NCBI RefSeq assembly: GCF_000620865.1
Contig: NZ_KK211190.1
Coordinates: 1,191,971 to 1,255,970 of the forward strand
Reading direction: 5' to 3'
Origin: Exiguobacterium sibiricum 7-3
GTDB lineage: Bacteria; Bacillota; Bacilli; Exiguobacteriales; Exiguobacteriaceae
DNA: 64,000 nt
Part shown: positions 56,265 to 64,000 of the stretch, in pieces
How the letters are laid out: every line of letters begins with the position of its first letter
Position numbering within the stretch: position 1 is the stretch's first letter
Position numbers and translations under genes: made by a program
Notes under the pieces: generated by a model
Databases searched by the model: none
What the model saw: the letters and a program-made list of their open reading frames with translations, nothing else
Told to the model about the DNA's origin: nothing

Positions 56265-56292
56265 ATTGTACCCTTTTTTTCCAGAGAAACAA
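56265..56292 (-). promoter_or_regulatory. Predicted promoter of ansA
   Basis: Minus strand TTGTTT (56292-56287), 16 bp, TACAAT (56270-56265). The 56205-56355 gap must also serve prsW; TATTCT at 56325 may be its -10 box, with no clear -35. Confidence 0.55.
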
Positions 56293-56355
56293 TGGGTGCG
56301 GTTTTCTTTTCCGGTAGAAACCTTTATTCTAAGAGAATAGGAAGGGGGAGGAGAC

Positions 56356-57015
56356 GTGTTACCAATCGTTTTCTCAGGAATTGCCCCAGGAATTGCATTG
56401 TTGACATATTTCTATTTGCGCCACGAACACGAATCAGAGCCGGTAGGGTATATCCTCCGTAGTTTTATTTTCGGGATACTTCTTGTTTTTCCTTTAATGT
56501 TCATCGAATATATCATCCAAAGTGAGTTTGGAGGACTGGAATCGATTCAATTAGTTCGTTCGGCCGTGACGGAAGAGTTTGCAAAATGGTTTGTTGTCTT
56601 TTATACCGTCTACATCCATCAACGGTTTAATGATTATTATGATGGCATCATTTATGCAGTTGCTTGTTCATTAGGATTTGCTACATTGGAAAATATTTTA
56701 TATTTAATGGTTAACGGAACGGTTGAACATATGATTTTCCGTGCATTGTTACCGGTCTCAGGACATGCTTTATTTGCAGTCATTATGGGATTTTTTATGG
56801 GGAAAGCTAAGTTTTCGAATCATCCGTATCGTTGGCTCGGATTATCAATTTTCGTTCCGATGGTTGTACATGCTATTTTTAATTTGTTAATATTGGAAAA
56901 TGGTGGTATATCCATTGTGCCAATTCTATTTATGGTTGGATTATGGATGGTCGGTCTTTATCAAATTCGAAGCGCAAATCGTTTAAATCAACGACACAAC
57001 AGAAAAAGCAATTGA
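56356..57015 (+). CDS. prsW: Membrane protease PrsW
   Basis: PrsW cuts anti-sigma factor RsiW at site 1 in B. subtilis. The 219-residue protein is a multi-pass membrane protein with the three conserved motifs: EEFAKWFVVFY (EExxK-type), SGHALFAVIMGFFMGKA and VHAIFNLLI. The GTG start has GGGGGAGGAG 5 bp upstream. RasP, the site-2 protease, is at 13.9 kb. In B. subtilis the germination genes sleB-ypeB follow; here the PilZ gene follows directly. Confidence 0.92.
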   Translation: MLPIVFSGIAPGIALLTYFYLRHEHESEPVGYILRSFIFGILLVFPLMFIEYIIQSEFGGLESIQLVRSAVTEEFAKWFVVFYTVYIHQRFNDYYDGIIYAVACSLGFATLENILYLMVNGTVEHMIFRALLPVSGHALFAVIMGFFMGKAKFSNHPYRWLGLSIFVPMVVHAIFNLLILENGGISIVPILFMVGLWMVGLYQIRSANRLNQRHNRKSN

Positions 57016-57040
57016 ATAGAATGGACTGGGAGAGAGTAAG

Positions 57041-57697
57041 ATGATAGAAACTGGAGATTTAGTCATGTTGACCAATCAGGAGGACCGTCAAGGACGGACG
57101 AAAGTAACGGCTGTGACCAACCGATTGATTTGGATTGAAGCGCCAAGTGAAGTCTCGACGTTAAAAACCTTTATCTTATCAGATCAGGAACAAGTCGGAT
57201 TTTACTTCTTCAAGGAAAAAGGAAAACTCTATGGATTTGAGACGGAAGTCGTGGAACGGCAAAATGATCCGTTACGAGGTCAACGTTATGCATTGCGCCG
57301 ACCGGAAGAAAATATGATTCAGCGCGTTCAGCGCCGGCAGTTCGTCCGTGTGCCTCAATTGTTGGATGTTGCTGTTCATCCGCATAAAATCTCTTTTGAG
57401 CCGTTTACTTCCGTTACGCTCGATTTATCGGCAGGCGGTATTTTAGTGTTGGCCAATCAAATTCCAATCGAAGTGAAAGACGAGTTGGAATTGACCTTTT
57501 TATTGCCGACGGGAGACGGCGTGACACATACGGTAGATGTTTTGGCAGAACTTGTACGTGTTGACCCGAGAGAAAGCCGTTATGAATTAGCCTTTCAGTT
57601 TACTCGGATCAATGATCGAAGTCGTGAACTTGTTTTACGGCACTGTTACCAAGCGCAAATGAAATATTCACGACGTGGAACGAATCCATTCACGTAA
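57041..57697 (+). CDS. motI: PilZ-domain c-di-GMP receptor MotI (YpfA)
   Basis: In B. subtilis YpfA/MotI binds c-di-GMP and disengages the flagellar motor. The 218-residue protein has the N-terminal YcgR-like part (residues 1-95) and a C-terminal PilZ domain with both nucleotide motifs, RRQFVR and DLSAGG (DxSxxG form), so c-di-GMP binding is likely. It is in the usual place before cmk. It links this chromosomal block to the flagellar genes at the window start. Confidence 0.9.
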   Translation: MIETGDLVMLTNQEDRQGRTKVTAVTNRLIWIEAPSEVSTLKTFILSDQEQVGFYFFKEKGKLYGFETEVVERQNDPLRGQRYALRRPEENMIQRVQRRQFVRVPQLLDVAVHPHKISFEPFTSVTLDLSAGGILVLANQIPIEVKDELELTFLLPTGDGVTHTVDVLAELVRVDPRESRYELAFQFTRINDRSRELVLRHCYQAQMKYSRRGTNPFT

Positions 57698-57771
57698 GCG
57701 CATTTTTTTGCTATGATAACGGTCGATACTACACACCACTGTTGGTGAAGATGGAAGGAACGAAGTCACTC

Positions 57772-58443
57772 ATGAAGAATATTCAAATTGCCTTAGACGG
57801 ACCTGCAGGTGCCGGGAAGAGTACGATTGCCAAACAATTAGCAGCGCATCTCGATTATGTGTACATTGATACAGGAGCCATGTATCGTGCAGTCACACTT
57901 GCTGCGTTAGAACAGGGGATTGATTTAGAAGATGGACCGGTTCTTGGAGAATTGATGAAATCCCTTGATATTCGTCTGACACCAGGAGAACAGGGACAAC
58001 GTGTCTTCATCGGAGAACGGGAAGTGACGGAAGCGATTCGAACGAATGAAGTGACGAATAATGTTTCGTTTGTTGCCCGCCAAGCCGAAGTGCGGTCAGC
58101 GCTTGTCGTTGCCCAACGTAAACTGGCGGAGCAAGGAGGCATCGTTATGGACGGCCGTGACATCGGGACAGTCGTCTTGCCAGAGGCCGAGTTGAAAGTC
58201 TTTTTGACGGCATCGGTCGAAGAACGAGCCAGCCGCCGTCATCGTGAGAATGTTGCCCGCGGAATGGATAGCGACTTAGAAGCACTGCAAGAAGAAATTG
58301 CGTTGCGTGACCAGCGGGACAGCGAACGGGCGGTTTCACCGCTTAAGCAAGCAGAAGATGCCATTTATCTCGACACGACAGAATTGAACATCGATCAGGT
58401 CGTAGCACGGTTAACCGAACTTGCAGAAGGTGTCTTAAAATGA
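57772..58443 (+). CDS. cmk: Cytidylate kinase
   Basis: Cmk phosphorylates CMP and dCMP. From ATG 57772 it has 223 residues, with P-loop ALDGPAGAGKSTIAKQLA at the start and MDGRDIGTVVLPEA. I prefer this ATG because the P-loop starts a few residues later, as in relatives; GGAAGGA lies rather far (12 bp) upstream, and earlier in-frame starts exist at 57742, 57745 and 57751. Its stop overlaps the next gene. Confidence 0.95.
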   Translation: MKNIQIALDGPAGAGKSTIAKQLAAHLDYVYIDTGAMYRAVTLAALEQGIDLEDGPVLGELMKSLDIRLTPGEQGQRVFIGEREVTEAIRTNEVTNNVSFVARQAEVRSALVVAQRKLAEQGGIVMDGRDIGTVVLPEAELKVFLTASVEERASRRHRENVARGMDSDLEALQEEIALRDQRDSERAVSPLKQAEDAIYLDTTELNIDQVVARLTELAEGVLK

Positions 58444-59039
58444 ACCAGAACGACTTTGTTTATCGATTAGCACGATTCATCGTCCTGATGATTGCCAAAA
58501 CGGTGTTCCGTTTAAAAGTGACGGGAAAGGAAAATATTCCGTCTGACGGATCACTCTTAGTCTGTGCCAACCATAGTTCCAACTGGGACCCGGTCTTTTT
58601 AGTCAGTGCCATTCCGACAAGTCGCTCCGTACGTTACATGGCGAAAGAGGAACTGTTCCGAATCCCGGTTCTCAAACAAATCATGATTTCAGCCGGAACG
58701 TATCCGGTCGGTCGCGGACAAGGTGATCGTCAAGCGTTGAAGCGGACGATTGAATTGTTGAATTCGGATGAAACGGTGGGGATTTTTCCTGAAGGCACCC
58801 GATCGGCACCAGGAGAGTTTACATCAGCCCAACCCGGCGTCGGATTCTTTGCTTTGCGTTCACCGGCCCAAATCTTACCGATTGCAATCATCGGGGATTA
58901 CCGTCCGTTCCGAAGAATGCGCGTTGTCGTTGGGAAACCGGTTGACATTACGGATTTAAGAGATCAACGAGGGGCGGCGAAGGCGATTTCCGAACGGATT
59001 TTGGAAGAAATCAAAACCGTCTACTTCAATCACGCGTAA
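58440..59039 (+). CDS. plsC: 1-acyl-sn-glycerol-3-phosphate acyltransferase
   Basis: PlsC acylates lysophosphatidic acid to phosphatidic acid, the substrate of CdsA. The 199-residue protein has the HX4D motif in CANHSSNWDPVF and the substrate motif IFPEGTRS, with an N-terminal hydrophobic stretch. It overlaps cmk by 4 bp (ATGA), so the two are translated together. Confidence 0.94.
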   Translation: MNQNDFVYRLARFIVLMIAKTVFRLKVTGKENIPSDGSLLVCANHSSNWDPVFLVSAIPTSRSVRYMAKEELFRIPVLKQIMISAGTYPVGRGQGDRQALKRTIELLNSDETVGIFPEGTRSAPGEFTSAQPGVGFFALRSPAQILPIAIIGDYRPFRRMRVVVGKPVDITDLRDQRGAAKAISERILEEIKTVYFNHA

Positions 59040-59132
59040 TGCCTTGACAAATAGTCAGAATTGTAAGAAGTTAGAAGAAGGATAAACGTAGTCATACGTT
59101 TCTTGTACTCATCGTGAGGAGGTTGTGTTGGA

Positions 59133-60266
59133 ATGGTCGAAGAAATGAAAGATATGCCTGATTTTGAAATTCATCGGGACCAGGTAATAACCGGAACGGT
59201 CGTGAAGATTGAAGACAAGCAAGCACTCATTGATATCGGATATAAGACAGAAGCAATCCTGCCGATTAGCGAAGTATCGAGTCTCCACTTGGATGACATT
59301 CAAGGTGCGCTCAAAGTCGGTGATGAACTACAAGTAAAGGTCAAGAAAATAACAGATGAAGAAGTGGTTGTTTCCAAACGTGAAGTGGATGCTTTACAGG
59401 CATGGGAAAAAGTTGAAGCGAAATACGCATCGGGCGAAATTTTTGAAGTTGTTGTAAAAGACATCGTCAAAGGTGGACTTGTCGTCGATATCGGTGTTCG
59501 TGGTTTCATTCCAGCTTCTCTTGTAGAACGACACTATGTGGAAGACTTCTCAGATTATATCGGTCGGACGATTGCTGTTAAAGTCGTCGAACTGGATCAA
59601 GAAAAAAATCGCGTCATTCTTTCGCATAAAGCCGTTGTCGAAGGTGAATTGAATGCGAAGAAAAAAGAAACGCTCGAACAGCTTGAAGTGGGCCAGATTT
59701 TAGAAGGAACGGTTCAACGTTTAACGGATTTTGGTGCGTTTGTTGATATTGGCGGAGTGGATGGGTTAGTCCACATTTCCGAAATGGCACACCACCGTGT
59801 GGAACGACCGTCTGATATCGTCACGGAAGGACAACAAGTCGAAGTGAAGGTACTTGGTGTTGATCGGGATACGGAAAAAGTAAAACTCTCGATCAAGGAA
59901 ACGCAGCCGGGACCATGGCAACAAATGGAAGGCAAAATCGAAGCGGGAGACATCGTCAAAGGACGTGTCCGCCGCATCGTTCAATTCGGTGCTTTCGTCG
60001 AACTGGCGCCACAGGTTGAAGGACTGCTTCACATTTCGCAAATCGCAAACCGCCATATCGGTTCGCCGTCAGAAGTGCTTGAAGAAGGTCAGGAAATCGA
60101 AGCAAAAGTTCTTGAAGTGCATCTTGCAGAGCATAAGATTTCCTTGTCGACACGTGTTTTGGAACAGGAAGAATCGTCGGACGATGATTATTCTCAGTAC
60201 ACGGATCAAAATGAAGGATTTTCGGTTGCTGATCTTGCTGAGAAGGAATCGGATTCAAAAGAATAA
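59133..60266 (+). CDS. ypfD: S1-domain RNA-binding protein, RpsA/YpfD type
   Basis: Related to ribosomal protein S1 but short: 377 residues with four S1 domains at about 16-82, 100-166, 187-255 and 272-340, visible as repeats of the type GTVQRLTDFGAFVDIGGVDG followed by LVHISE. Bacillota S1-like proteins of this size are not stable ribosome subunits; a role in translation or RNA stability is likely. AGGAGG lies about 10 bp before the ATG. A terminator follows. Confidence 0.9.
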   Translation: MVEEMKDMPDFEIHRDQVITGTVVKIEDKQALIDIGYKTEAILPISEVSSLHLDDIQGALKVGDELQVKVKKITDEEVVVSKREVDALQAWEKVEAKYASGEIFEVVVKDIVKGGLVVDIGVRGFIPASLVERHYVEDFSDYIGRTIAVKVVELDQEKNRVILSHKAVVEGELNAKKKETLEQLEVGQILEGTVQRLTDFGAFVDIGGVDGLVHISEMAHHRVERPSDIVTEGQQVEVKVLGVDRDTEKVKLSIKETQPGPWQQMEGKIEAGDIVKGRVRRIVQFGAFVELAPQVEGLLHISQIANRHIGSPSEVLEEGQEIEAKVLEVHLAEHKISLSTRVLEQEESSDDDYSQYTDQNEGFSVADLAEKESDSKE

Positions 60267-60272
60267 AGTAGT

Positions 60273-60304
60273 AAAAGTGAACACGAAACGTGTTCACTTT
60301 TTTT
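60273..60304 (+). terminator. Terminator after ypfD
   Basis: AAAAGTGAACACG, loop AAA, CGTGTTCACTTTT, then T-run. Confidence 0.9.
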
Positions 60305-60389
60305 ATGTTCGGATAGATATGGTATAAAACCGCTCCATTTGGTACAATAGAACGGCTATGAAGCGAGAGAAGAGAAAGAAGGTGTTGGG

Positions 60390-61700
60390 ATGGCAATTCC
60401 AGTAGTGGCGATCGTAGGTCGCCCAAATATCGGAAAGTCGACGATTTTTAACCGGGTGATTGGAGATCGGGTTTCGATCGTAGAAGACAAGCCAGGCGTT
60501 ACCCGCGACCGTATATACGGAACTGGAGAATGGCTGAATCGTCATTTTCATTTGATTGATACAGGTGGAATCGAAGTTGGGGATGAGCCCCTACTTCAAA
60601 TGATGCGTCATCAGGCGGAACTCGCCATCGATGAAGCAGATGTGATTATTTTCATGGTCAACGGCCGTGAAGGCATTACATCAGCGGATGAAGAAGTCGC
60701 AAATATGTTATTCCGTTCAAATAAACCCGTCGTCATTGCGGTCAACAAAGTCGATAACTTTGAAATGCGTGATTTGATGTATGAGTTTTATTCATTAGGA
60801 TTCGGTGATTTGTATCCGATTTCCGGAACGCATGGTTTAGGGCTCGGGGATATGCTTGACCGTGTGCTTGAGCTTGCACCGGATAAAGAAGAGATCGAGT
60901 ACGATGAGGATACGATTAAGTTTGCTTTAGTCGGACGTCCGAACGTCGGAAAATCAAGTATGACGAACTCCATTCTCGGTGAAGAACGGGTCATCGTTTC
61001 AAGTGTCGCCGGTACAACACGCGATGCAATCGATACACCGTTCTCACGGGATGAACAAGAATATGTCATCATCGATACAGCAGGTATGCGCAAACGCGGA
61101 AAAGTCTATGAATCAACAGAACGATTCAGTGTCATGCGTGCACAAAAAGCCATCGAACGGGCGGATGTCGTCTGTGTCGTATTAGATGGTGAAGAAGGTA
61201 TCATCGAGCAAGATAAAAAAGTTGCCGGTTATGCCCATGAAGCAGGCCGTGCGATCGTCATCGTCGTCAATAAATGGGATGCCGTTGAAAAAGACGATAA
61301 AACAATGAAAAAAATGGAAGAGGAAATTCGCGAAGAATTCCGATTCCTTGATTATGCACCAATCGTTTTCGTCTCGGCGAAAACAAAACGTCGTTTACAA
61401 ACGTTACTTCCTGTCATCAAACAAGCAGCGAAGAGTCATGCGCAACGCATTCAAACAAGTGTCTTGAATGATGTCATCGTAGATGCCGTAGCGATGAATC
61501 CTGCCCCAACGGATAAAGGAGTTCGTCTGCGAATCAACTATGCGACACAGGTCGCTTCGCGTCCACCGACATTCGTCTTATTCGTCAATGATCCAGAATT
61601 GTTACACTTCTCATACAAACGTTATCTGGACAACCGGATTCGTGAAGCCTTTGATTTTACAGGAACACCAATTCGGATTCTGGCACGTCAAAAACAATAA
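60390..61700 (+). CDS. der: Ribosome biogenesis GTPase Der (EngA)
   Basis: Der helps assemble the 50S subunit. The 436-residue protein has two tandem G domains, with P-loops GRPNIGKST near residue 9 and GRPNVGKSS near 183, and a C-terminal KH-like domain. TTGGTACAAT at 60339-60348 is an extended -10 candidate after the upstream terminator, so der probably has its own promoter. GAAGGTG precedes the ATG. Confidence 0.98.
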   Translation: MAIPVVAIVGRPNIGKSTIFNRVIGDRVSIVEDKPGVTRDRIYGTGEWLNRHFHLIDTGGIEVGDEPLLQMMRHQAELAIDEADVIIFMVNGREGITSADEEVANMLFRSNKPVVIAVNKVDNFEMRDLMYEFYSLGFGDLYPISGTHGLGLGDMLDRVLELAPDKEEIEYDEDTIKFALVGRPNVGKSSMTNSILGEERVIVSSVAGTTRDAIDTPFSRDEQEYVIIDTAGMRKRGKVYESTERFSVMRAQKAIERADVVCVVLDGEEGIIEQDKKVAGYAHEAGRAIVIVVNKWDAVEKDDKTMKKMEEEIREEFRFLDYAPIVFVSAKTKRRLQTLLPVIKQAAKSHAQRIQTSVLNDVIVDAVAMNPAPTDKGVRLRINYATQVASRPPTFVLFVNDPELLHFSYKRYLDNRIREAFDFTGTPIRILARQKQ

Positions 61701-61714
61701 GGACAAGGTGAATC

Positions 61715-62743
61715 ATGATGAAAAAAATCGCAGTCATTGGAGCAGGGAGTTGGGGAACCGCACTCTCACTCGTTTTAGCCGATAACGGTCATGAGATCAC
61801 TCTCTATGGTCGGGATCAAAAAAATGTTGATGCCATTAATCAAAATCATGAAAATACGCAGTTCTTACCAGGTGTGACGTTGCCGGAATCACTTCGGGCA
61901 ACAACTGTTTTAAGCGAAGCTGTCGAAGGGGCCTCACATATCTTGATTGTGACGCCCTCTTCTGCGATTCGTTCTGTATCGCGTCAACTCAATGAATTGT
62001 TGTCAGAACCGGTCGTGTTGATTCATGCTTCGAAAGGGATTGAACCTAAAACACACTTGCGGCTGTCGGAATTGATGGAACAAGAAATTGATGCCTCTAA
62101 ACGTTCGGCGATTTGTGTTTTGACTGGTCCATCCCATGCGGAAGAAGTTGCTTTGCGGAAGCCAACGACTGTGACAGTTGCTTCAACGGACATGGAAGAG
62201 GCAGGACGTGTGCAAGAATTGTTTACGAATGATAACTTCCGTGTCTATTTGAATGCCGATATTATCGGAGCAGAACTGGGCGGAGCTTTTAAGAACATCA
62301 TTGCCCTAGCAGCCGGAATGGCGGATGGGTTAGGGTACGGCGATAATGCCAAAGCCGCCTTGATCACCCGTGGTATGGTAGAAATCGCACGACTCGGCAC
62401 GTTGTTCGGTGCTAATCCGATGACGTTTACGGGATTGACCGGCATGGGAGATTTGATTGTTACATGTACATCGGTCCACAGCCGGAACTGGCGTGCTGGA
62501 AATGCAATTGGCCGGGGGGAAAAACTCGAAACCGTTCTCGAAAACATGGGAATGGTCGTCGAAGGTGTCCGGGCGACGCAAGCCGCTTACGATTTAGCAG
62601 AAACAAAACAATGTGAGTTACCAATCACGACAGCGCTTTACCATGTCTTATTTGACGGACATACTCCGGCCGAAGAAGTACAGAAGTTGATGCGCCGTCC
62701 GCAGAAAAATGAGATTGAACATCTGTTTACGATGAAAGATTAA
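61715..62743 (+). CDS. gpsA: Glycerol-3-phosphate dehydrogenase [NAD(P)+]
   Basis: GpsA makes sn-glycerol 3-phosphate for phospholipids. The 342-residue protein starts with the NAD(P) motif AVIGAGSWGTALSLVLADNG and contains the substrate motif KNIIALAAGMADGLGYGDNA with the catalytic Lys. Two adjacent ATGs (61715, 61718) are possible. It is 14 bp after der. With plsC and cdsA the window covers three steps of phospholipid synthesis. Confidence 0.97.
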   Translation: MMKKIAVIGAGSWGTALSLVLADNGHEITLYGRDQKNVDAINQNHENTQFLPGVTLPESLRATTVLSEAVEGASHILIVTPSSAIRSVSRQLNELLSEPVVLIHASKGIEPKTHLRLSELMEQEIDASKRSAICVLTGPSHAEEVALRKPTTVTVASTDMEEAGRVQELFTNDNFRVYLNADIIGAELGGAFKNIIALAAGMADGLGYGDNAKAALITRGMVEIARLGTLFGANPMTFTGLTGMGDLIVTCTSVHSRNWRAGNAIGRGEKLETVLENMGMVVEGVRATQAAYDLAETKQCELPITTALYHVLFDGHTPAEEVQKLMRRPQKNEIEHLFTMKD

Positions 62744-62761
62744 CGGAGTGGGGTGGAAACC

Positions 62762-62959
62762 TTGAGTCCTGGATTACTAAAAATGTGGATTTCGTTCGCC
62801 GGGATTGGTCTGTTTGCCATCAGTGTCTTATTGGTCACGATCAGTCGGACGAAATTATCCGGAGGTTGGCAATTTTTGATGTCGACCATTGCTTTTCTTT
62901 GTTTTATCGTCGCATCGATCATCATGGTCTTTATCGTCATGGCAGGTCCGAGCGCATGA
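62762..62959 (+). CDS. yphE: Small membrane protein YphE (DUF2768)
   Basis: A 65-residue protein with two predicted membrane helices (about 8-28 and 38-60) and start SPGLLKMWISFAGIGLFAIS, which fits YphE of Bacillus in both sequence style and place between gpsA and yphF. I chose TTG 62762, 5 bp after GGAGTGGGGTGG; GTG 62753 overlaps the site. Function is unknown. It overlaps yphF by 4 bp. Confidence 0.8.
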   Translation: MSPGLLKMWISFAGIGLFAISVLLVTISRTKLSGGWQFLMSTIAFLCFIVASIIMVFIVMAGPSA

Positions 62960-63690
62960 AAAAACTTCTAGTTGTCTTCATGCTGATCCCCGTAATGTTG
63001 TTATCCGGCTGTTTATTTCCGGATAGTCAAAAACCGTCGAATCGGGTTCCTTATCCAGAACAGATTCGGACGGTACAAAATGCAGTAGACGCCTATCAAA
63101 AAGATACTGGGGTTTTGCCGATTAAAACACGAGAAGCAAATACGCCATTAATGGAACGCTATCAAATCGAGCTCGGACGTCTGATTCCGCGATATATGAG
63201 TGACCCGCCTCCGAACAGTTTTGAAGGCGGTGGTACATTCATTTATCTACTCGTCGATGTCGAAAAAAAACCGACCGTCAAATTGATGGATTTGCTTGTG
63301 GCGGAAGAACTTCAAAAGCTGCAAGTTCGGATTGATACGTACCGTAAGAAAAATGACAAGTATCCCTTCAAAGGTTCGATTGGAAAAAATCAGTTTACAC
63401 TTGATTATAAGAAGCTGTTTATTAAAGAGGAACCAAAAGTGCCGAGTCCGTATTCGGATGAAAAACTGTCCATCTATGTCGATGGACAAGGTCAGTTGTT
63501 TATCAACTATTTGCCTGAACTCAAAAAAGCGGTCGAAACTGCGAAGAAAAAGCCGAAAGTCGGCCAAGATATTCGGCATTTGCTTTACGATGAGCAACCT
63601 TTTGTTCCTGCATACTCTCAAAGCTACACAATCAACAAAAAAGGCGAACCTGTGTTTTCTGAAGAATCGATCGAAGAATCAGAAAATTAA
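62956..63690 (+). CDS. yphF: Lipoprotein YphF
   Basis: A 244-residue lipoprotein with signal MKKLLVVFMLIPVMLLSGC and lipid-modified Cys19. The mature part is basic and soluble, with no enzymatic motif that I recognise. Its place between yphE and hup matches YphF of B. subtilis; there spoIVA lies between yphF and hbs, and it is missing here. The frame is open upstream through yphE, but ATG 62956 (ATGA overlap) is the natural start because the signal peptide begins there. Confidence 0.82.
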   Translation: MKKLLVVFMLIPVMLLSGCLFPDSQKPSNRVPYPEQIRTVQNAVDAYQKDTGVLPIKTREANTPLMERYQIELGRLIPRYMSDPPPNSFEGGGTFIYLLVDVEKKPTVKLMDLLVAEELQKLQVRIDTYRKKNDKYPFKGSIGKNQFTLDYKKLFIKEEPKVPSPYSDEKLSIYVDGQGQLFINYLPELKKAVETAKKKPKVGQDIRHLLYDEQPFVPAYSQSYTINKKGEPVFSEESIEESEN

Positions 63691-63710
63691 TAGGGATTCT
63701 AACGAAAATG

Positions 63711-63739
63711 TTGTAATATCAACGTTTATAAGGTATGAT
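63711..63739 (+). promoter_or_regulatory. Predicted sigma-A promoter of hup
   Basis: TTGTAA (63711-63716), 17 bp, TATGAT (63734-63739), about 37 bp before the ATG. Confidence 0.7.
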
Positions 63740-63775
63740 TAGCCTCGAAGAAGTGATTGGGAGGGGGTGAACGTA

Positions 63776-64000
63776 ATGAACAAAACTGAACTCATTCAAG
63801 CAGTTGTCGAAAAATCAGGTCTGACTAAAAAAGACGTGACGAAAGTTGTAGAATCAACATTCGAATCGATCACTGAGACACTTCAGTCTGGAGAGAAAGT
63901 CCAATTGATTGGCTTTGGTAACTTCGAAGTCCGTGAACGCGCAGCTCGTAAAGGTCGCAACCCACGTACAAAAGAAGATATCGAAATCCCAGCAAGCAAA
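63776..64000 (+). CDS. hup: DNA-binding protein HU (3' truncated by window)
   Basis: HU is the main nucleoid protein. The 75 codons present (of about 90) start [20 protein letters not shown] and include [20 protein letters not shown], the start of the DNA-binding arm, with the invariant RNP-like Arg-Asn-Pro. GGGAGGGGGTGA precedes the ATG. It corresponds to hbs in B. subtilis. The frame is open at the window end. Confidence 0.97.
   Translation, partial: MNKTELIQAVVEKSGLTKKDVTKVVESTFESITETLQSGEKVQLIGFGNFEVRERAARKGRNPRTKEDIEIPASK

Noticed and set aside
56208-56462. Plus-strand frame overlapping the start of prsW
   Set aside because: It begins in the intergenic region without a ribosome site; prsW has a far better site and family motifs.
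59043-59048. TTGACA as a promoter -35 for ypfD
   Set aside because: A perfect hexamer, but no acceptable -10 box lies 15 to 19 bp downstream.
59956-60426. 156-codon minus-strand frame crossing the ypfD-der gap
   Set aside because: It runs across a clear terminator and the der start, with no ribosome site or family features.

Overview
The window is a 64 kb stretch of core chromosome from a low-to-medium GC Gram-positive bacterium of the order Bacillales. Gene content and order follow the Bacillus subtilis backbone: the end of the flagellar/chemotaxis operon into rpsB-tsf-pyrH-frr-uppS-cdsA-dxr-rasP-proS-polC, then rimP-nusA-rnpM-rplGA-infB-rbfA-truB-ribF-rpsO-pnp-mlpA; further on fer/ypbB-recQ, gudB-bdr, prsW-motI-cmk-plsC-ypfD-der-gpsA-yphE-yphF-hup. 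Sporulation and germination genes that sit inside these blocks in B. subtilis (sleB, ypeB, spoIVA) are absent. Together with a murE-femX pair that suggests an interpeptide-bridged peptidoglycan, this points to a non-spore-forming, motile Bacillales, most likely Exiguobacterium. The genus is inferred from memory of gene order and sequence style, not from a search.

Layout. 1-7.8 kb: flagellar and chemotaxis genes flhA (partial), flhF, flhG, cheA, cheW, cheC, cheD, sigD and a swrB-like gene; cheB is missing from its usual place. 7.8-16.9 kb: translation, nucleotide, lipid, isoprenoid and prolyl-tRNA genes, with hairpin terminators between several genes. 16.9-21.3 kb: polC, whose start is puzzling. 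21.3-32.1 kb: the nusA-infB operon with a terminator-like leader, then truB, ribF, rpsO with its own promoter and structured leader, pnp and a zinc protease. 32.1-35.6 kb: a cell-wall module of murE, a FemAB-type peptidyltransferase and an M15 peptidase. 35.6-39.6 kb: RNase J and an FtsK/SpoIIIE translocase.

39.6-46.7 kb: a nucleoside-type BMP-family ABC transporter with two paralogous lipoproteins, two ABC domains in one protein and two permeases. A GntR/UTRA regulator lies between the lipoprotein genes. Three copies of a TCAGANNTCTGA-like palindrome lie at the first lipoprotein promoter and on both sides of the gntR promoter, and a cre-like site precedes each lipoprotein gene. I regard this as the best candidate for a locally visible, poorly described regulatory circuit.

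46.7-64 kb: ferredoxin (minus strand), YpbB, a RecQ-family helicase, a shortened YpbE-like membrane protein, a CarH-like MerR/B12 light-sensor regulator, a MecA/YpbH-type adaptor, D-Ala-D-Ala ligase, glutamate dehydrogenase (with a cre-like site), bacillithiol disulfide reductase, asparaginase (minus strand), PrsW, a PilZ protein, CMP kinase, an acyltransferase, a four-S1-domain protein, Der, GpsA, YphE, YphF and the start of the HU gene, cut by the window end. I saw no tRNA, rRNA, CRISPR array, insertion sequence or prophage gene. No gene-free stretch exceeds 300 bases; the longest, 46969-47260, holds the ferredoxin promoter.
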